A DNA stretch of 64,000 bases from Aerococcaceae bacterium DSM 111021 (GTDB lineage Bacteria > Bacillota > Bacilli > Lactobacillales > Aerococcaceae): assembly GCA_020112395.1 (NCBI GenBank), contig JACCEK010000001.1:992001-1056000 (forward strand). Direction: 5' to 3'. Numbering within the stretch: position 1 is the stretch's first letter; each line of letters begins with the position of its first letter. A program made the position numbers and the translations under genes. Under the pieces are notes generated by a model, which was given only the letters and a program-made list of their open reading frames with translations, was not told the DNA's origin and did not search any database. This document shows positions 29,937 to 38,183 of the stretch, piece after piece.

Positions 29937-31205
29937 ATGCATATTCTAGAAGATTTAGAGTGGCGCGGAGCCATCAATCAACAAACAGACTCAGAAGGTT
30001 TAAAAAAATTAACAAATGAAAAAGCAATTAGTCTATATTGCGGTGTTGACCCTACTGGGGACTCGATGCATATTGGGCATTTAATTCCATTCATGGTTCT
30101 TAAACGATTCCAAATAGCAGGCCACAATCCTGTTGTCGTTATCGGAGGAGCTACCGGTTCTATTGGTGATCCAAGTGGTCGTAATAGCGAACGTCAGTTA
30201 CAAACAATGGATGTTGTTAAAGATAATGCGAATAAACTTACTCAGCAAATGGATAAGTTATTTTTAAAAGGCGATGAAGCAAATAGTGGCTTCCGTGTCG
30301 TTAATAATTACGATTGGTTAAGTGAATTATCTTTATTAGATTTCTTACGTGACTACGGTAAACACTTCAATATTAATACAATGCTTGCTAAAGATATTGT
30401 TGCATCACGTTTAGAAGTTGGTATCTCATTCACTGAGTTTACTTACCAAATATTACAATCGATTGACTTCCATTACTTATACAAACATATGGACGTTCAA
30501 CTGCAAGTTGGTGGAGCGGATCAATGGGGTAATATTACAGCTGGTCTTGATTTTATTCGTCGAATGGAAGGCTCAGAAGCTGAGGCTTATGGTCTAACAA
30601 TTCCTTTAATGCTAAAATCTGACGGAACAAAATTTGGTAAATCTGCTGGAAACGCGATCTGGTTAGACCCAGAACAAACAACTCCATATGAATTCTACCA
30701 ATTTTGGATTAACCAACAAGATTCAGATGTGCCTAAATTCCTAAAATACTTCACATTCTTATCTAAGGAAGAAATTGAAGCATTGGAAGTTGAAATCACA
30801 GAAAATCCACACTTACGTGTTGCTCAAAGACGTTTAGCTGAAGAGATTACTCGCTTTGTTCACAGTCAAGAATCACTTGAGGAAGCTCAGCAAATCACTG
30901 AAGCACTCTTTACCGGGAATGTGGGTCAACTTTCTGCGAAACAAATTAAAGAAGGTTTCAAAAACATGCCACAAAGTACCGTATCAAAAGAGACAGCTAA
31001 TTTAGCAGTTTGGCTTGTTGATACAGGTATCGTAGATTCAAGAAGACAATCACGTGAATTTATTCATAACAATGCGATTTCAATTAACGGTGAGAAAATT
31101 GCTGATGTTGATTATGAGATTGGACCAGATGACGCCATTGATGGCAAGTACATTATTGTTCGTCGCGGTAAAAAGAAATATCATTTAGTTATATTAGAAG
31201 ACTAA
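29937..31205 (+). CDS. tyrS: Tyrosyl-tRNA synthetase
   Basis: A 422-residue class I synthetase of the bacterial TyrRS-S type: SMHIGHL (HIGH at 45-48), TKFGKS (about 231-236) and a C-terminal S4 tRNA-binding domain (about 350-422). AAAGGAG precedes the ATG. It is a single-gene unit with its own promoter and terminator. Confidence 0.96.
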   Translation: MHILEDLEWRGAINQQTDSEGLKKLTNEKAISLYCGVDPTGDSMHIGHLIPFMVLKRFQIAGHNPVVVIGGATGSIGDPSGRNSERQLQTMDVVKDNANKLTQQMDKLFLKGDEANSGFRVVNNYDWLSELSLLDFLRDYGKHFNINTMLAKDIVASRLEVGISFTEFTYQILQSIDFHYLYKHMDVQLQVGGADQWGNITAGLDFIRRMEGSEAEAYGLTIPLMLKSDGTKFGKSAGNAIWLDPEQTTPYEFYQFWINQQDSDVPKFLKYFTFLSKEEIEALEVEITENPHLRVAQRRLAEEITRFVHSQESLEEAQQITEALFTGNVGQLSAKQIKEGFKNMPQSTVSKETANLAVWLVDTGIVDSRRQSREFIHNNAISINGEKIADVDYEIGPDDAIDGKYIIVRRGKKKYHLVILED

Positions 31206-31216
31206 TCAAGGCACAT

Positions 31217-31262
31217 AAAAAAGGCGTCGCTTACTTTTCGAAGTAAATGACGCCTTTCTTTA
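31217..31262. terminator. Bidirectional terminator, tyrS and small-protein gene
   Basis: AAAGGCGTC / GACGCCTTT outer arms with an inner TTACTT / AAGTAA stem and TTCG loop; T-runs follow on both strands. It ends tyrS and the convergent five-gene operon. Confidence 0.85.
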
Positions 31263-31436
31263 TTCATTCCAGTTTTCTGGACTCCAACTCATTCCATCCA
31301 ACTTGCCTTTTTGATTCTCAATACGCTTTTCTTGTTCTTTGAATAAATTCATTGCAGCAACTAACAATGCCTTTGTTGGATAATCCGTTGCTTGTTCGAC
31401 CCATTCTTTATGAAAATCATCAAATTGTTTATTCAT
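31260..31436 (-). CDS. Small protein of 58 residues, unknown function
   Basis: A short frame starts MNKQFDDFHK and ends WSPENWNE, with a near-ideal AAGGAGG eight bases before the ATG. It is predicted soluble: a helical, charged middle (ALLVAAMNLFKEQEKRIENQ) and an acidic, Trp-containing tail. It begins 13 bases after the quinone reductase gene, so it is the last gene of the two-component operon. I do not recognise the family. The strong ribosome-binding site, tight spacing and immediate terminator support it being real. Confidence 0.75.
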   Translation of the reverse strand: MNKQFDDFHKEWVEQATDYPTKALLVAAMNLFKEQEKRIENQKGKLDGMSWSPENWNE

Positions 31437-31449
31437 TCAAGCAACCTCC

Positions 31450-32151
31450 TTACCACCGATCTGTTAAATCGAATAATTCACTGACTTCATCTGCTTGGTC
31501 TTCTAGCATATTTTTCCATAACTCAAATAATACTTCTTGTTCAGCTGATAAATTCAGTTGCTCAGACTCAGTAGTATCTAACTTCTCCAATAAGAATCGC
31601 TGGTACTTCAAATAACTCAGATGCGTTCCTTCTACTAAGTAACAAGCATACTGATACATCAATTCCATTTTTTCTAGTTCGCTCATGTATGCGAATTGAT
31701 GGACTGAAAAAATAGGTAAATAAGTCATATTATAATAATGAGCCAAAGATTCAAATGGGGATAATAACTCTGATAGTGTGCGCTTCTCTCTCCCACCTGC
31801 TTGATACTGTCCCTCGTTAACACCCGCCACTACAACTAATCCTAATTCTTTTGACACTAATTGTCTCGCGAACTGTGAATTCATCTGTCTATCTTGAAGA
31901 ACATTATCTAACCATAGCTTCAATATAGCCGGGGCTTGGTACCAATAAAGATGAAATTGAAAAATAATTCGGTCGTAACTCAATAAGCGCGCCCGTTCCT
32001 TTTCACTATCGAACAGACCTTTATTTTCAAATTCACTTTGTAAATCAATATAAGTTACGTCCGTTATTTGTTTACCCGAACTTAATAGAAATTGCTGACT
32101 ACTTGAAGTAGCTACATCTGGATGGGCTACATATACAATCGTTCTACTCAT
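31450..32151 (-). CDS. Flavodoxin-fold NAD(P)H quinone oxidoreductase
   Basis: A 233-residue protein of the Flavodoxin_2 family (KefF, YwrO and MdaB relatives). The N-terminal VYVAHPDVATSSSQQF strand-loop is the FMN phosphate site, and FHLYWYQAPAILKLWLDNV (about 72-90) is the family signature. Such enzymes use FMN to reduce quinones by two electrons. GGAGG precedes the ATG. It lies 14 bases after an unknown membrane protein in the two-component operon, suggesting a stress-response link. The C-terminal acidic extension (about 190-233) is longer than in close relatives I recall. Confidence 0.82.
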   Translation of the reverse strand: MSRTIVYVAHPDVATSSSQQFLLSSGKQITDVTYIDLQSEFENKGLFDSEKERARLLSYDRIIFQFHLYWYQAPAILKLWLDNVLQDRQMNSQFARQLVSKELGLVVVAGVNEGQYQAGGREKRTLSELLSPFESLAHYYNMTYLPIFSVHQFAYMSELEKMELMYQYACYLVEGTHLSYLKYQRFLLEKLDTTESEQLNLSAEQEVLFELWKNMLEDQADEVSELFDLTDRW

Positions 32152-32165
32152 TCAATCCTCCTAGT

Positions 32166-32954
32166 TTATTCACTTGCGAATAAACGCTTCAAATACGGTG
32201 ATATTTCCATCGCGTTTTTTAATTCTTGATTGTTCAAAATATCTATATCGCTCGCATTTACCGCTTTGACAACACTGATTGCATAGGTTTGAAAAGCCTC
32301 ATTCAGCTTATTAACCAGTGTTTGGTTATAAACAAGGGCGTATGCTTCTTCAGCTTCTTTCAATCCACGCGCAATGGCTTCAAAATAACCTAGCTCAATG
32401 GGGATAAAACCTAAGTTATTTAATTTTGATAAAGCTAACTCATAATTTAAAGTTTGAGATAGACCATCATCAATAAGTAAATTAATTGTCTCTTGATAGT
32501 AATCCTCTGGTTCTTCAAATCGGTATGGTTCGGCCTCTTGCTGCAGCAAACTGTGCTCTATATTATCAATAAAAGGGATATTTCCTTTAACCAGTCCCCC
32601 GATAATCACAGGTTCTACGTACATTGAATTGACTTCGCGGCGCGCAAAGTAGCGTCGATGTAAATCGTTGTAGGCACTAATTTGTTTTGGCGACAAAACC
32701 ATAGATTCTTCTAATTCACTCATAAATGACTGGATATTCACTAAGTCATCTTCTGTCAAATCTTCAACTATAAAGCCACTTTGTCTATCAACAAAAAAAA
32801 CATCGATTTGTTGATATACTTCGTTAGCATATGCCTCTTGTCGGTGTATGTTCTTTACTTGATACTGAGAGTAAAAAAACAAACCTAATTGAATGATTAC
32901 CGCAATAAGTACAATACATGCGAATGACACTAATATTTTGGCTTTCCTAGTCAT
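32166..32954 (-). CDS. Membrane-anchored protein of unknown function
   Basis: A 262-residue protein with one N-terminal membrane segment (about 5-28) and a mostly helical, acidic extracellular part; no Cys-based lipobox is visible. I recognise no domain. The frame opens at a TTG (32969) that overlaps the GGAG, so ATG 32954 is the better start. It begins 19 bases after the histidine kinase gene and precedes the quinone reductase, so it may be an accessory sensor or output of this system; that is inference from position only. Confidence 0.7.
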   Translation of the reverse strand: MTRKAKILVSFACIVLIAVIIQLGLFFYSQYQVKNIHRQEAYANEVYQQIDVFFVDRQSGFIVEDLTEDDLVNIQSFMSELEESMVLSPKQISAYNDLHRRYFARREVNSMYVEPVIIGGLVKGNIPFIDNIEHSLLQQEAEPYRFEEPEDYYQETINLLIDDGLSQTLNYELALSKLNNLGFIPIELGYFEAIARGLKEAEEAYALVYNQTLVNKLNEAFQTYAISVVKAVNASDIDILNNQELKNAMEISPYLKRLFASE

Positions 32955-32972
32955 TACGGCTCCTTTCAATTT

Positions 32973-34382
32973 TTACGTTTTATTTTCATGAGGTAACTTG
33001 ACTGTAAATACTGACCCTACCCCTAATTCACTTTCAACTTCAATCTTACCGCCATGAGCTTCAATAAGAGATTGAACTACAGCCAATCCGATACCTGACT
33101 CTCCAAACTCTGTATTCTTTCTCGATTCGTCAACTTTATAGAATCGTTCCCATATACTCTTGATTTGTTTTGAATCAATTCCAATTCCATGATCAATAAC
33201 TTTAATCTCGCTACACTCTTCGTGCATCGTTCCTTTAATTAAAATATCACTATCTTCTGAGAATTGAATCGCATTGGTTACCAAATTAATTAAAATTTGA
33301 ATGATTCGATCATAATCAGCCCAAATAATTAAATGCTCGTTTGCTTCAACATAAATGTTAATGTTTTTCTTGGCAGCTTTACGAGATAGCTGCTCCTTAA
33401 TTTGTACTAAAAGCTTTCTTCCATTATTGGCTTGCTTCGTCAGGACGAATTGTTGGCTACGGATTTTTTCATAGTCTAAGTTTTCATTGACGAGTCGCGT
33501 TAATCGTTGACTTTCACGCTGAATAAGCTCCAAACTTCTACCTCGTTGCTTCTCTGGAATCATATTATGTTGCAACCCTTCAAGAAGTCCACTCATTGTC
33601 GTGAGAGGCGTTCGCATCTCATGAGCAACATCCATCATAAACTGGCGCCGGAGTTCTTCCTGTCGGCGAATCTCTTCTTGTGATTCCAGCAAAGATCGTG
33701 ACATCTTTTGGAAGTCTCTTGCTAAGTCTCCAAACTCATCTTGTCCCTCTGTATCAATCGCTACGTTATAATTACCTTGCCCAATTTGCCTCGTCGCATA
33801 TTGAAGGCGATGAATTTTGCGTGTTTGCAATACTGAGTAAACCCCACTAATAATGATACCCATTATGATTGCAAGTATTAATGAGATAAATATATTCTGT
33901 CTCACCGCATCAAGCCTTGATTGCAAGTCATTTAAAGGTGCAGCTAAACTAATAAAGCCCGAAGGGAACTCTCCTACGTCTTGATGGGGGAGATAAACCG
34001 TAAGATATGGTTCAACTTGGCCATCTTGGTTGTAACGATTCACTGTTCGAAAACCGAGATATTGTCCTGATTGAATTAAATTTAACTCTTCTTGAGATAA
34101 GTTCGCATCAAAACGTTGATCATACATTGGATAAATCGTCCGACCATCCAACAAGTAGACTTGTATCATAATATTCTCACTCGCTAATAGCTGTGATGTT
34201 CTGACCAAATCATCTCGCGAGAAGTTATTGTTTACGATATTATAACCATAATTTAGTAGTTGTTGTTCACGCGTTTGTTCTATTTCAGTTGTCATCTCAT
34301 CTTCAATTCGGTAAGCAAATAAAGCGACCGTTGCAATAATGACTAATAAAAAGGCAATTACCTGTTGCCATAAAACTTTCAT
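32973..34382 (-). CDS. Sensor histidine kinase with extracellular domain
   Basis: A 469-residue kinase: membrane segment 5-24, an extracellular domain of about 137 residues (25-161), a second membrane segment 162-184, HAMP (about 185-240), H-box DVAHEMRTPLTT with His254, N-box LVTNAIQFSE, G1 DHGIGI, F-box WERFYKV and G2 GESGIGLAV. Its start shares a base with the response regulator stop codon (TAATG). Architecture is like CssS/ArlS-type envelope-stress kinases, but I cannot assign an orthologue. Confidence 0.92.
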   Translation of the reverse strand: MKVLWQQVIAFLLVIIATVALFAYRIEDEMTTEIEQTREQQLLNYGYNIVNNNFSRDDLVRTSQLLASENIMIQVYLLDGRTIYPMYDQRFDANLSQEELNLIQSGQYLGFRTVNRYNQDGQVEPYLTVYLPHQDVGEFPSGFISLAAPLNDLQSRLDAVRQNIFISLILAIIMGIIISGVYSVLQTRKIHRLQYATRQIGQGNYNVAIDTEGQDEFGDLARDFQKMSRSLLESQEEIRRQEELRRQFMMDVAHEMRTPLTTMSGLLEGLQHNMIPEKQRGRSLELIQRESQRLTRLVNENLDYEKIRSQQFVLTKQANNGRKLLVQIKEQLSRKAAKKNINIYVEANEHLIIWADYDRIIQILINLVTNAIQFSEDSDILIKGTMHEECSEIKVIDHGIGIDSKQIKSIWERFYKVDESRKNTEFGESGIGLAVVQSLIEAHGGKIEVESELGVGSVFTVKLPHENKT

Positions 34383-35095
34383 TATTCCTCACCTGGTGAC
34401 TCGTATTTATAACCGACTCCCCAGACAGTTTGGATAATTTGTGGACCAACTTGTTCAATTTTCTGTCGTAATTTTTTAATATGTGCATCAACTGTTCGTT
34501 CATCACCATAAAATGGGTCTTCCCATAGACTTGTTAACAAATCCTCGCGGCTAAATACGCGCTTTGGATGTTCTGTAAAGGCAACTAATAAATCAAACTC
34601 TTTTGGTGTTAAATTCTCAATTGGCTTGTCATTATAATAAGCCTCACGTGTTGATGTATTAATATGAATAATCTCTGTCTCAACATCAAAATCCGATGGT
34701 ATCTCAACCTCTTCTTGTGTTGATGTTACGTGGGCTCTACGGTGTAGAGCCTTCATACGAGCCAGTAATGTTATCGGGCTAAATGGTTTTGTAACATAAT
34801 CATCTGCACCAATCTCAAGTCCAATCACTTGATCACTTTCGGAGTCTCGCGCCGTTAACATAATGATGGGCGTTTCATTTGAAATTTTTCGTATATTCCG
34901 GCATATTTGCATCCCATCCATTGATGGCAGGTTCAAGTCTAATATGACGATATCCCATTTAGTTGGTTCGTTTTTGTAAGCCTCGTAACCCTCAGCACCA
35001 TCTTGGTGGAAAGTAGCTTCATAGCCTTCTGTTTCAAAAAACATTGACATCATTTCACTTACTGATTCATTATCTTCTATCATTAGTACGTTCAT
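34382..35095 (-). CDS. OmpR-family response regulator
   Basis: A 237-residue regulator with receiver Asp53 (IVILDLNLPSMDG) and Lys103 (YVTKPFSP), and a C-terminal winged helix ending in VWGVGYKYE. A frame open to 35212 has an unlikely N-terminus; GAGGAGG upstream of ATG 35095 marks the start. It is the first gene of the operon regulator-kinase-membrane protein-quinone reductase-58-residue protein. Confidence 0.92.
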   Translation of the reverse strand: MNVLMIEDNESVSEMMSMFFETEGYEATFHQDGAEGYEAYKNEPTKWDIVILDLNLPSMDGMQICRNIRKISNETPIIMLTARDSESDQVIGLEIGADDYVTKPFSPITLLARMKALHRRAHVTSTQEEVEIPSDFDVETEIIHINTSTREAYYNDKPIENLTPKEFDLLVAFTEHPKRVFSREDLLTSLWEDPFYGDERTVDAHIKKLRQKIEQVGPQIIQTVWGVGYKYESPGEE

Positions 35096-35300
35096 AATTG
35101 TCTCTTGCCTCCTCTTGCACTGTCTTTTGTGCCTTGTAATGATTATTATACATGATTCTTGTGATTTTAAGCAATTTGAACACATTATGACTATTCTATT
35201 CACAAAATTCACACTTTAATCATAATTTAAAATACATATCCAAAGTGTTCTATAAAACCGAGAGTAATCACCCTATTTCCGTGGCAAGAGACATTCTTTG

Positions 35301-35475
35301 TGATAGGCGGTATTGTAGCTTTTAGTATTTCAACACCTAGAGATATCTGTGCGAAGTGCAACATAGCGAGACTCAAACTCAATCACGAAGCGACATCCGG
35401 TGTGATTAGCTAGAGGCCCTCCACTAAGGTTACCGAAACGTTCTCCCAACAATAAGCGAATGACACTCGCTTTTA
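35301..35475. repeat. Copy A of post-terminator repeat
   Basis: From 35361 it aligns without gaps with copy C (55636 onward), identical at about 72 of the first 100 positions by eye, including TGTGATTAGC. The right end has a small stem (AAGCGA / TCGCTT). The left half (35301-35360) aligns less well. Confidence 0.65.
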
Positions 35476-35504
35476 CCGTTCAATATCTTATTTTCCACTT
35501 TAGA

Positions 35505-35602
35505 CAAAAAAATGCTTAACGCAATCTACCTTATTGATTATCTACGTCATTGCTTTGGAGGGTTTAGACGTAAATTCAAGGTGTTGATTGCATTAAGCAT
35601 TT
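35505..35602 (-). terminator. Large nested hairpin after ssb
   Basis: Outer arms of 17 bases (35510-35526 and 35586-35602, one mismatch) enclose an inner ACCTT / AAGGT pair and a TACGTC / GACGTA stem. On the minus strand it ends in seven T. It works as a terminator, but the about 59-base internal part is much larger than usual and may be a small RNA or MITE-like element. Confidence 0.6.
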
Positions 35603-35699
35603 GCTATTAATTGTAAATCGGGTTGAGGTGTTTATTGAAAAATTATGGTTATTTGTAAAACATTGCGAGCAGTTTTTGAAAAATTAGAATTAAGACACT

Positions 35700-36125
35700 T
35701 TACTGTGCCATCATTGCACGAATACTTTCTTCGTCAATTTGTTGGTTGGCTTCTTGGGTTGGGCCGGCTTGCGTTTCACTAGTTTGCGTTTGTTTAGAAC
35801 TATTATTATCGCGGGGTTGAATTAATTTTAGTTCTTCAACAAGGCATTCAACAATGTAACGGTCATTGTTGTCACTATCTGTGTATTTGCGGCTTTGCAT
35901 CTTACCAGTTATGGCAATCTGGTGGCCTTTAGCAGTGTAGCTAACAAGCAGATCTGCTAGATGATTCCATGCAACAAATGGAATGAAATCAGCTTGACGA
36001 TCGCCTTTGGCATCTTTTTGGTATTGATTAATCGCAACAACATTATTTACGACTCTACCATGATTACCAACTTTTTTAAGTTTAACGTCTCGTACAATTC
36101 TTCCGACAAACATTGCTTTATTCAA
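35700..36125 (-). CDS. Single-stranded DNA-binding protein, probable SsbB type
   Basis: A 141-residue OB-fold SSB (residues 1-105) with a short Gln/Thr-rich tail that ends ESIRAMMAQ and lacks the acidic DDDLPF-type tip that recruits repair proteins in the housekeeping SSB. It is not between rpsF and rpsR. It therefore looks like the second, competence-associated SSB of Firmicutes. The start is TTG (36123-36125) with AAAGGAG seven bases upstream; an internal ATG four codons in is less well placed. The ribosome-binding site is sequestered in a hairpin, and a TACGTATA motif lies upstream (see findings). Confidence 0.85.
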   Translation of the reverse strand: MNKAMFVGRIVRDVKLKKVGNHGRVVNNVVAINQYQKDAKGDRQADFIPFVAWNHLADLLVSYTAKGHQIAITGKMQSRKYTDSDNNDRYIVECLVEELKLIQPRDNNSSKQTQTSETQAGPTQEANQQIDEESIRAMMAQ

Positions 36126-36127
36126 AA

Positions 36128-36179
36128 AATCACTCCTTTCTTTTTGGTCTATATATATATACGTAAAAAAGGAGCGATT
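36128..36179 (-). promoter_or_regulatory. Terminator-like hairpin masking the ssb ribosome-binding site
   Basis: On the minus strand AATCGCTCCTTT pairs with AAAGGAGTGATT (12 base pairs, one G-U) and is followed by TTTTTT. The second arm contains the ssb Shine-Dalgarno, and the T-run contains part of its TTG start codon. The loop holds TACGTATA (36158-36165), which resembles the SigX/ComX box TACGAATA. Readthrough RNA from whiA would form the hairpin; RNA starting inside the loop would not. Confidence 0.5.
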
Positions 36180-36216
36180 CCATTAATTTATTTTCATCTT
36201 TACATAATCTTAACAA

Positions 36217-37146
36217 TTAGGCTATCTCTTCTGCCATTTTTACAATTTTTCTTAAACGATGATTGACCCCAGATTTTGATATAGGTCCTCCTGGAATTTG
36301 TTCCCCTAATTCTTTTAAACTCATATCTGGATTACTCAATCTAAATTCTGCCATATCTTTCAGTTTATCTGGCAATGAAGTTAACCCTTGATACTCATCA
36401 ATCAATCGAATCGCTTCAAGTTGACGCTGCGATGCATCAATGGTTTTGTTCATATTAGCATTCTCACAGTTAACCAATCGATTCACAGAATTACGCATAT
36501 CACGCACAATACGAATATCTTCAAATCGCAACACTCCACCTGATGCACCAATAATAGCTAAAAAGTCAGATATTTTCTCTGCTTCTTTGATATATGTAAT
36601 GTACCCATTACGTCGATTAATTGTTTTAGCATTCAAATCAAAATCATTCATAATCTGACAAACATCTTTATTATGTTCATCATAGCTAGAATAAATCTCT
36701 AAATGATAATTAGTTGATTCTGGATTATTAACCGAACCTCCTGCTAAGAAAGCCCCACGTAAGTATGAACGTTTCTTTTGTTCGTTATCCATAATATCAT
36801 TTGTAACTTTTGTATTAAGCCCAATTCCAACCATATCTAATATATTCAAATCTTCAAGAATTCCTTTTACATTAATACGACTGCGTACAATGTAAACATT
36901 ATTCTTTTTAAGCTTCATCTTGCGTCGAACAATTAATTCACCTTCAACTTGATAGTGATCTTTTAAAAGAGTATAAATTCTTCGGGCAATGGCTGCATTT
37001 TCACTTTGAATATTTAGTATGAATTTCTGTTGGTAAATACTCACAGCACCATTCATTCGAATCAGCGCAGTTAATTCAGCTTTAGCATGTTCACGGTGTA
37101 CTTCTAACAGTGTACATTCTTTTTTTACGTCTGAAGCAAATGTCAT
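36217..37146 (-). CDS. whiA: WhiA-family DNA-binding protein
   Basis: A 309-residue protein with the WhiA N-terminal and LAGLIDADG-homing-endonuclease-like domains (about 1-210, without endonuclease activity in the family) and a C-terminal helix-turn-helix (about 225-305; [21 protein letters not shown]). In Firmicutes WhiA affects cell division and chromosome segregation. It is the last gene of the conserved rapZ-yvcK-whiA unit. GAGGTGAG precedes the ATG. Confidence 0.94.
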   Translation of the reverse strand: MTFASDVKKECTLLEVHREHAKAELTALIRMNGAVSIYQQKFILNIQSENAAIARRIYTLLKDHYQVEGELIVRRKMKLKKNNVYIVRSRINVKGILEDLNILDMVGIGLNTKVTNDIMDNEQKKRSYLRGAFLAGGSVNNPESTNYHLEIYSSYDEHNKDVCQIMNDFDLNAKTINRRNGYITYIKEAEKISDFLAIIGASGGVLRFEDIRIVRDMRNSVNRLVNCENANMNKTIDASQRQLEAIRLIDEYQGLTSLPDKLKDMAEFRLSNPDMSLKELGEQIPGGPISKSGVNHRLRKIVKMAEEIA

Positions 37147-37166
37147 CGTGCCTCACCTCTCTATCC

Positions 37167-38183
37167 TTATTGCTTTTGTAGCTTTTTGGGGGCCAACTTT
37201 AATGAATTCAACAAGTAACCTAATTCTTCAACGACTTTCTCAGTATCATGATACGCCCCACCATATTTCATGCTAAGAAATTCACTTGATATAATTCGAC
37301 AGTTTTGCTCTCGAATCCCTTTAAAATCATGTTTTACTTGTAGTAAATATTCTTCATTTGGTTGTGTTCTAATATAGTCTTCTGGTACTTCTGTTGTATT
37401 AACAAGAACAGTGTCAATAAACTGATTTTTTAAATGTTCATGTAATACTTCGACATGGTCAGCATCGGTAAAGTTCTCAGTCTCACCTAATTGGGTCATA
37501 ATATTACATATATAGACAACTTCTGCGTCTGTCTTCACAATTGCATCGCCAATTTCTTTAATCATTAGATTGGGCAAGATACTTGTATAAAGACTTCCTG
37601 GCCCCAATATAATCATATCTGCTTCCATTATCGCATCAACCACTCGTGGCGAAGATTTTATCGCTTCTTCACCTTCAGTTGTTGTTACTAATACTTCTTT
37701 AATTTTTTTACGATGTGAGGCAATACTGGACTCCCCCACAGCAATTGTTCCATCTTCAAATAAAGCATTCAATACAAGTGCTTCTTGGGCTGCAGGCAGA
37801 ATTTGCCCTTGAATATGCATCCATTTTGATAATATATCAATCGCATCTTGCATTGAGCCATGCATTTCTTTTAAGGCCGCAATTAATAAATTACCGATCG
37901 CATGTCCCGCTAAAAAATCATCACTTGATTCAAAGCGGTACTGAAATAAATCTATAAAATCAGCTTCACGCTCCGATAAAGCGCTCATGCAATTTCGAAT
38001 ATCTCCGGGGGGAACCACATTTATATAGTCTCTAATCACTCCACTACTACCACCATCATCTGCGACAGTGACAATTGCGGAAATACTTGCATTCAAATGT
38101 TTTAACCCGCGAAGTATTACAGGCAGACCTGTTCCTCCACCGATAACAGCTACTTTATATCGTGGTTTTACTTTCTCATTCAT
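37167..38183 (-). CDS. yvcK: YvcK-family UDP-sugar-binding protein (gluconeogenesis factor)
   Basis: A 338-residue protein with the CofD-like Rossmann motif IGGGTGLPVILRGLK (about 14-28), TVADDGGSSG and GPGSLYTSI. YvcK binds UDP-GlcNAc-type sugars and supports cell-wall precursor balance on gluconeogenic substrates, which fits a cell able to use glycerol and fatty acids. Its ATG overlaps the rapZ stop (ATGA). Confidence 0.94.
   Translation of the reverse strand: MNEKVKPRYKVAVIGGGTGLPVILRGLKHLNASISAIVTVADDGGSSGVIRDYINVVPPGDIRNCMSALSEREADFIDLFQYRFESSDDFLAGHAIGNLLIAALKEMHGSMQDAIDILSKWMHIQGQILPAAQEALVLNALFEDGTIAVGESSIASHRKKIKEVLVTTTEGEEAIKSSPRVVDAIMEADMIILGPGSLYTSILPNLMIKEIGDAIVKTDAEVVYICNIMTQLGETENFTDADHVEVLHEHLKNQFIDTVLVNTTEVPEDYIRTQPNEEYLLQVKHDFKGIREQNCRIISSEFLSMKYGGAYHDTEKVVEELGYLLNSLKLAPKKLQKQ

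Larger units (their letters stand above)
35096..35699. other. Long intergenic region between ssb and the two-component operon
   Basis: About 600 bases without a gene. It contains copy A of the post-terminator repeat (35301-35475) and a large nested hairpin ending in a minus-strand T-run (35505-35602). The promoter of the two-component operon should lie near 35110-35230. No ORF with a ribosome-binding site is seen. Confidence 0.7.

Noticed and set aside
35301-35475. Post-terminator repeat as a degraded transposase or known ncRNA (6S, RNase P, tmRNA)
   Set aside because: Stops fall at different places in the copies with no conserved reading frame, no terminal inverted repeats or target duplications were found, and no hallmark of those RNAs is visible.
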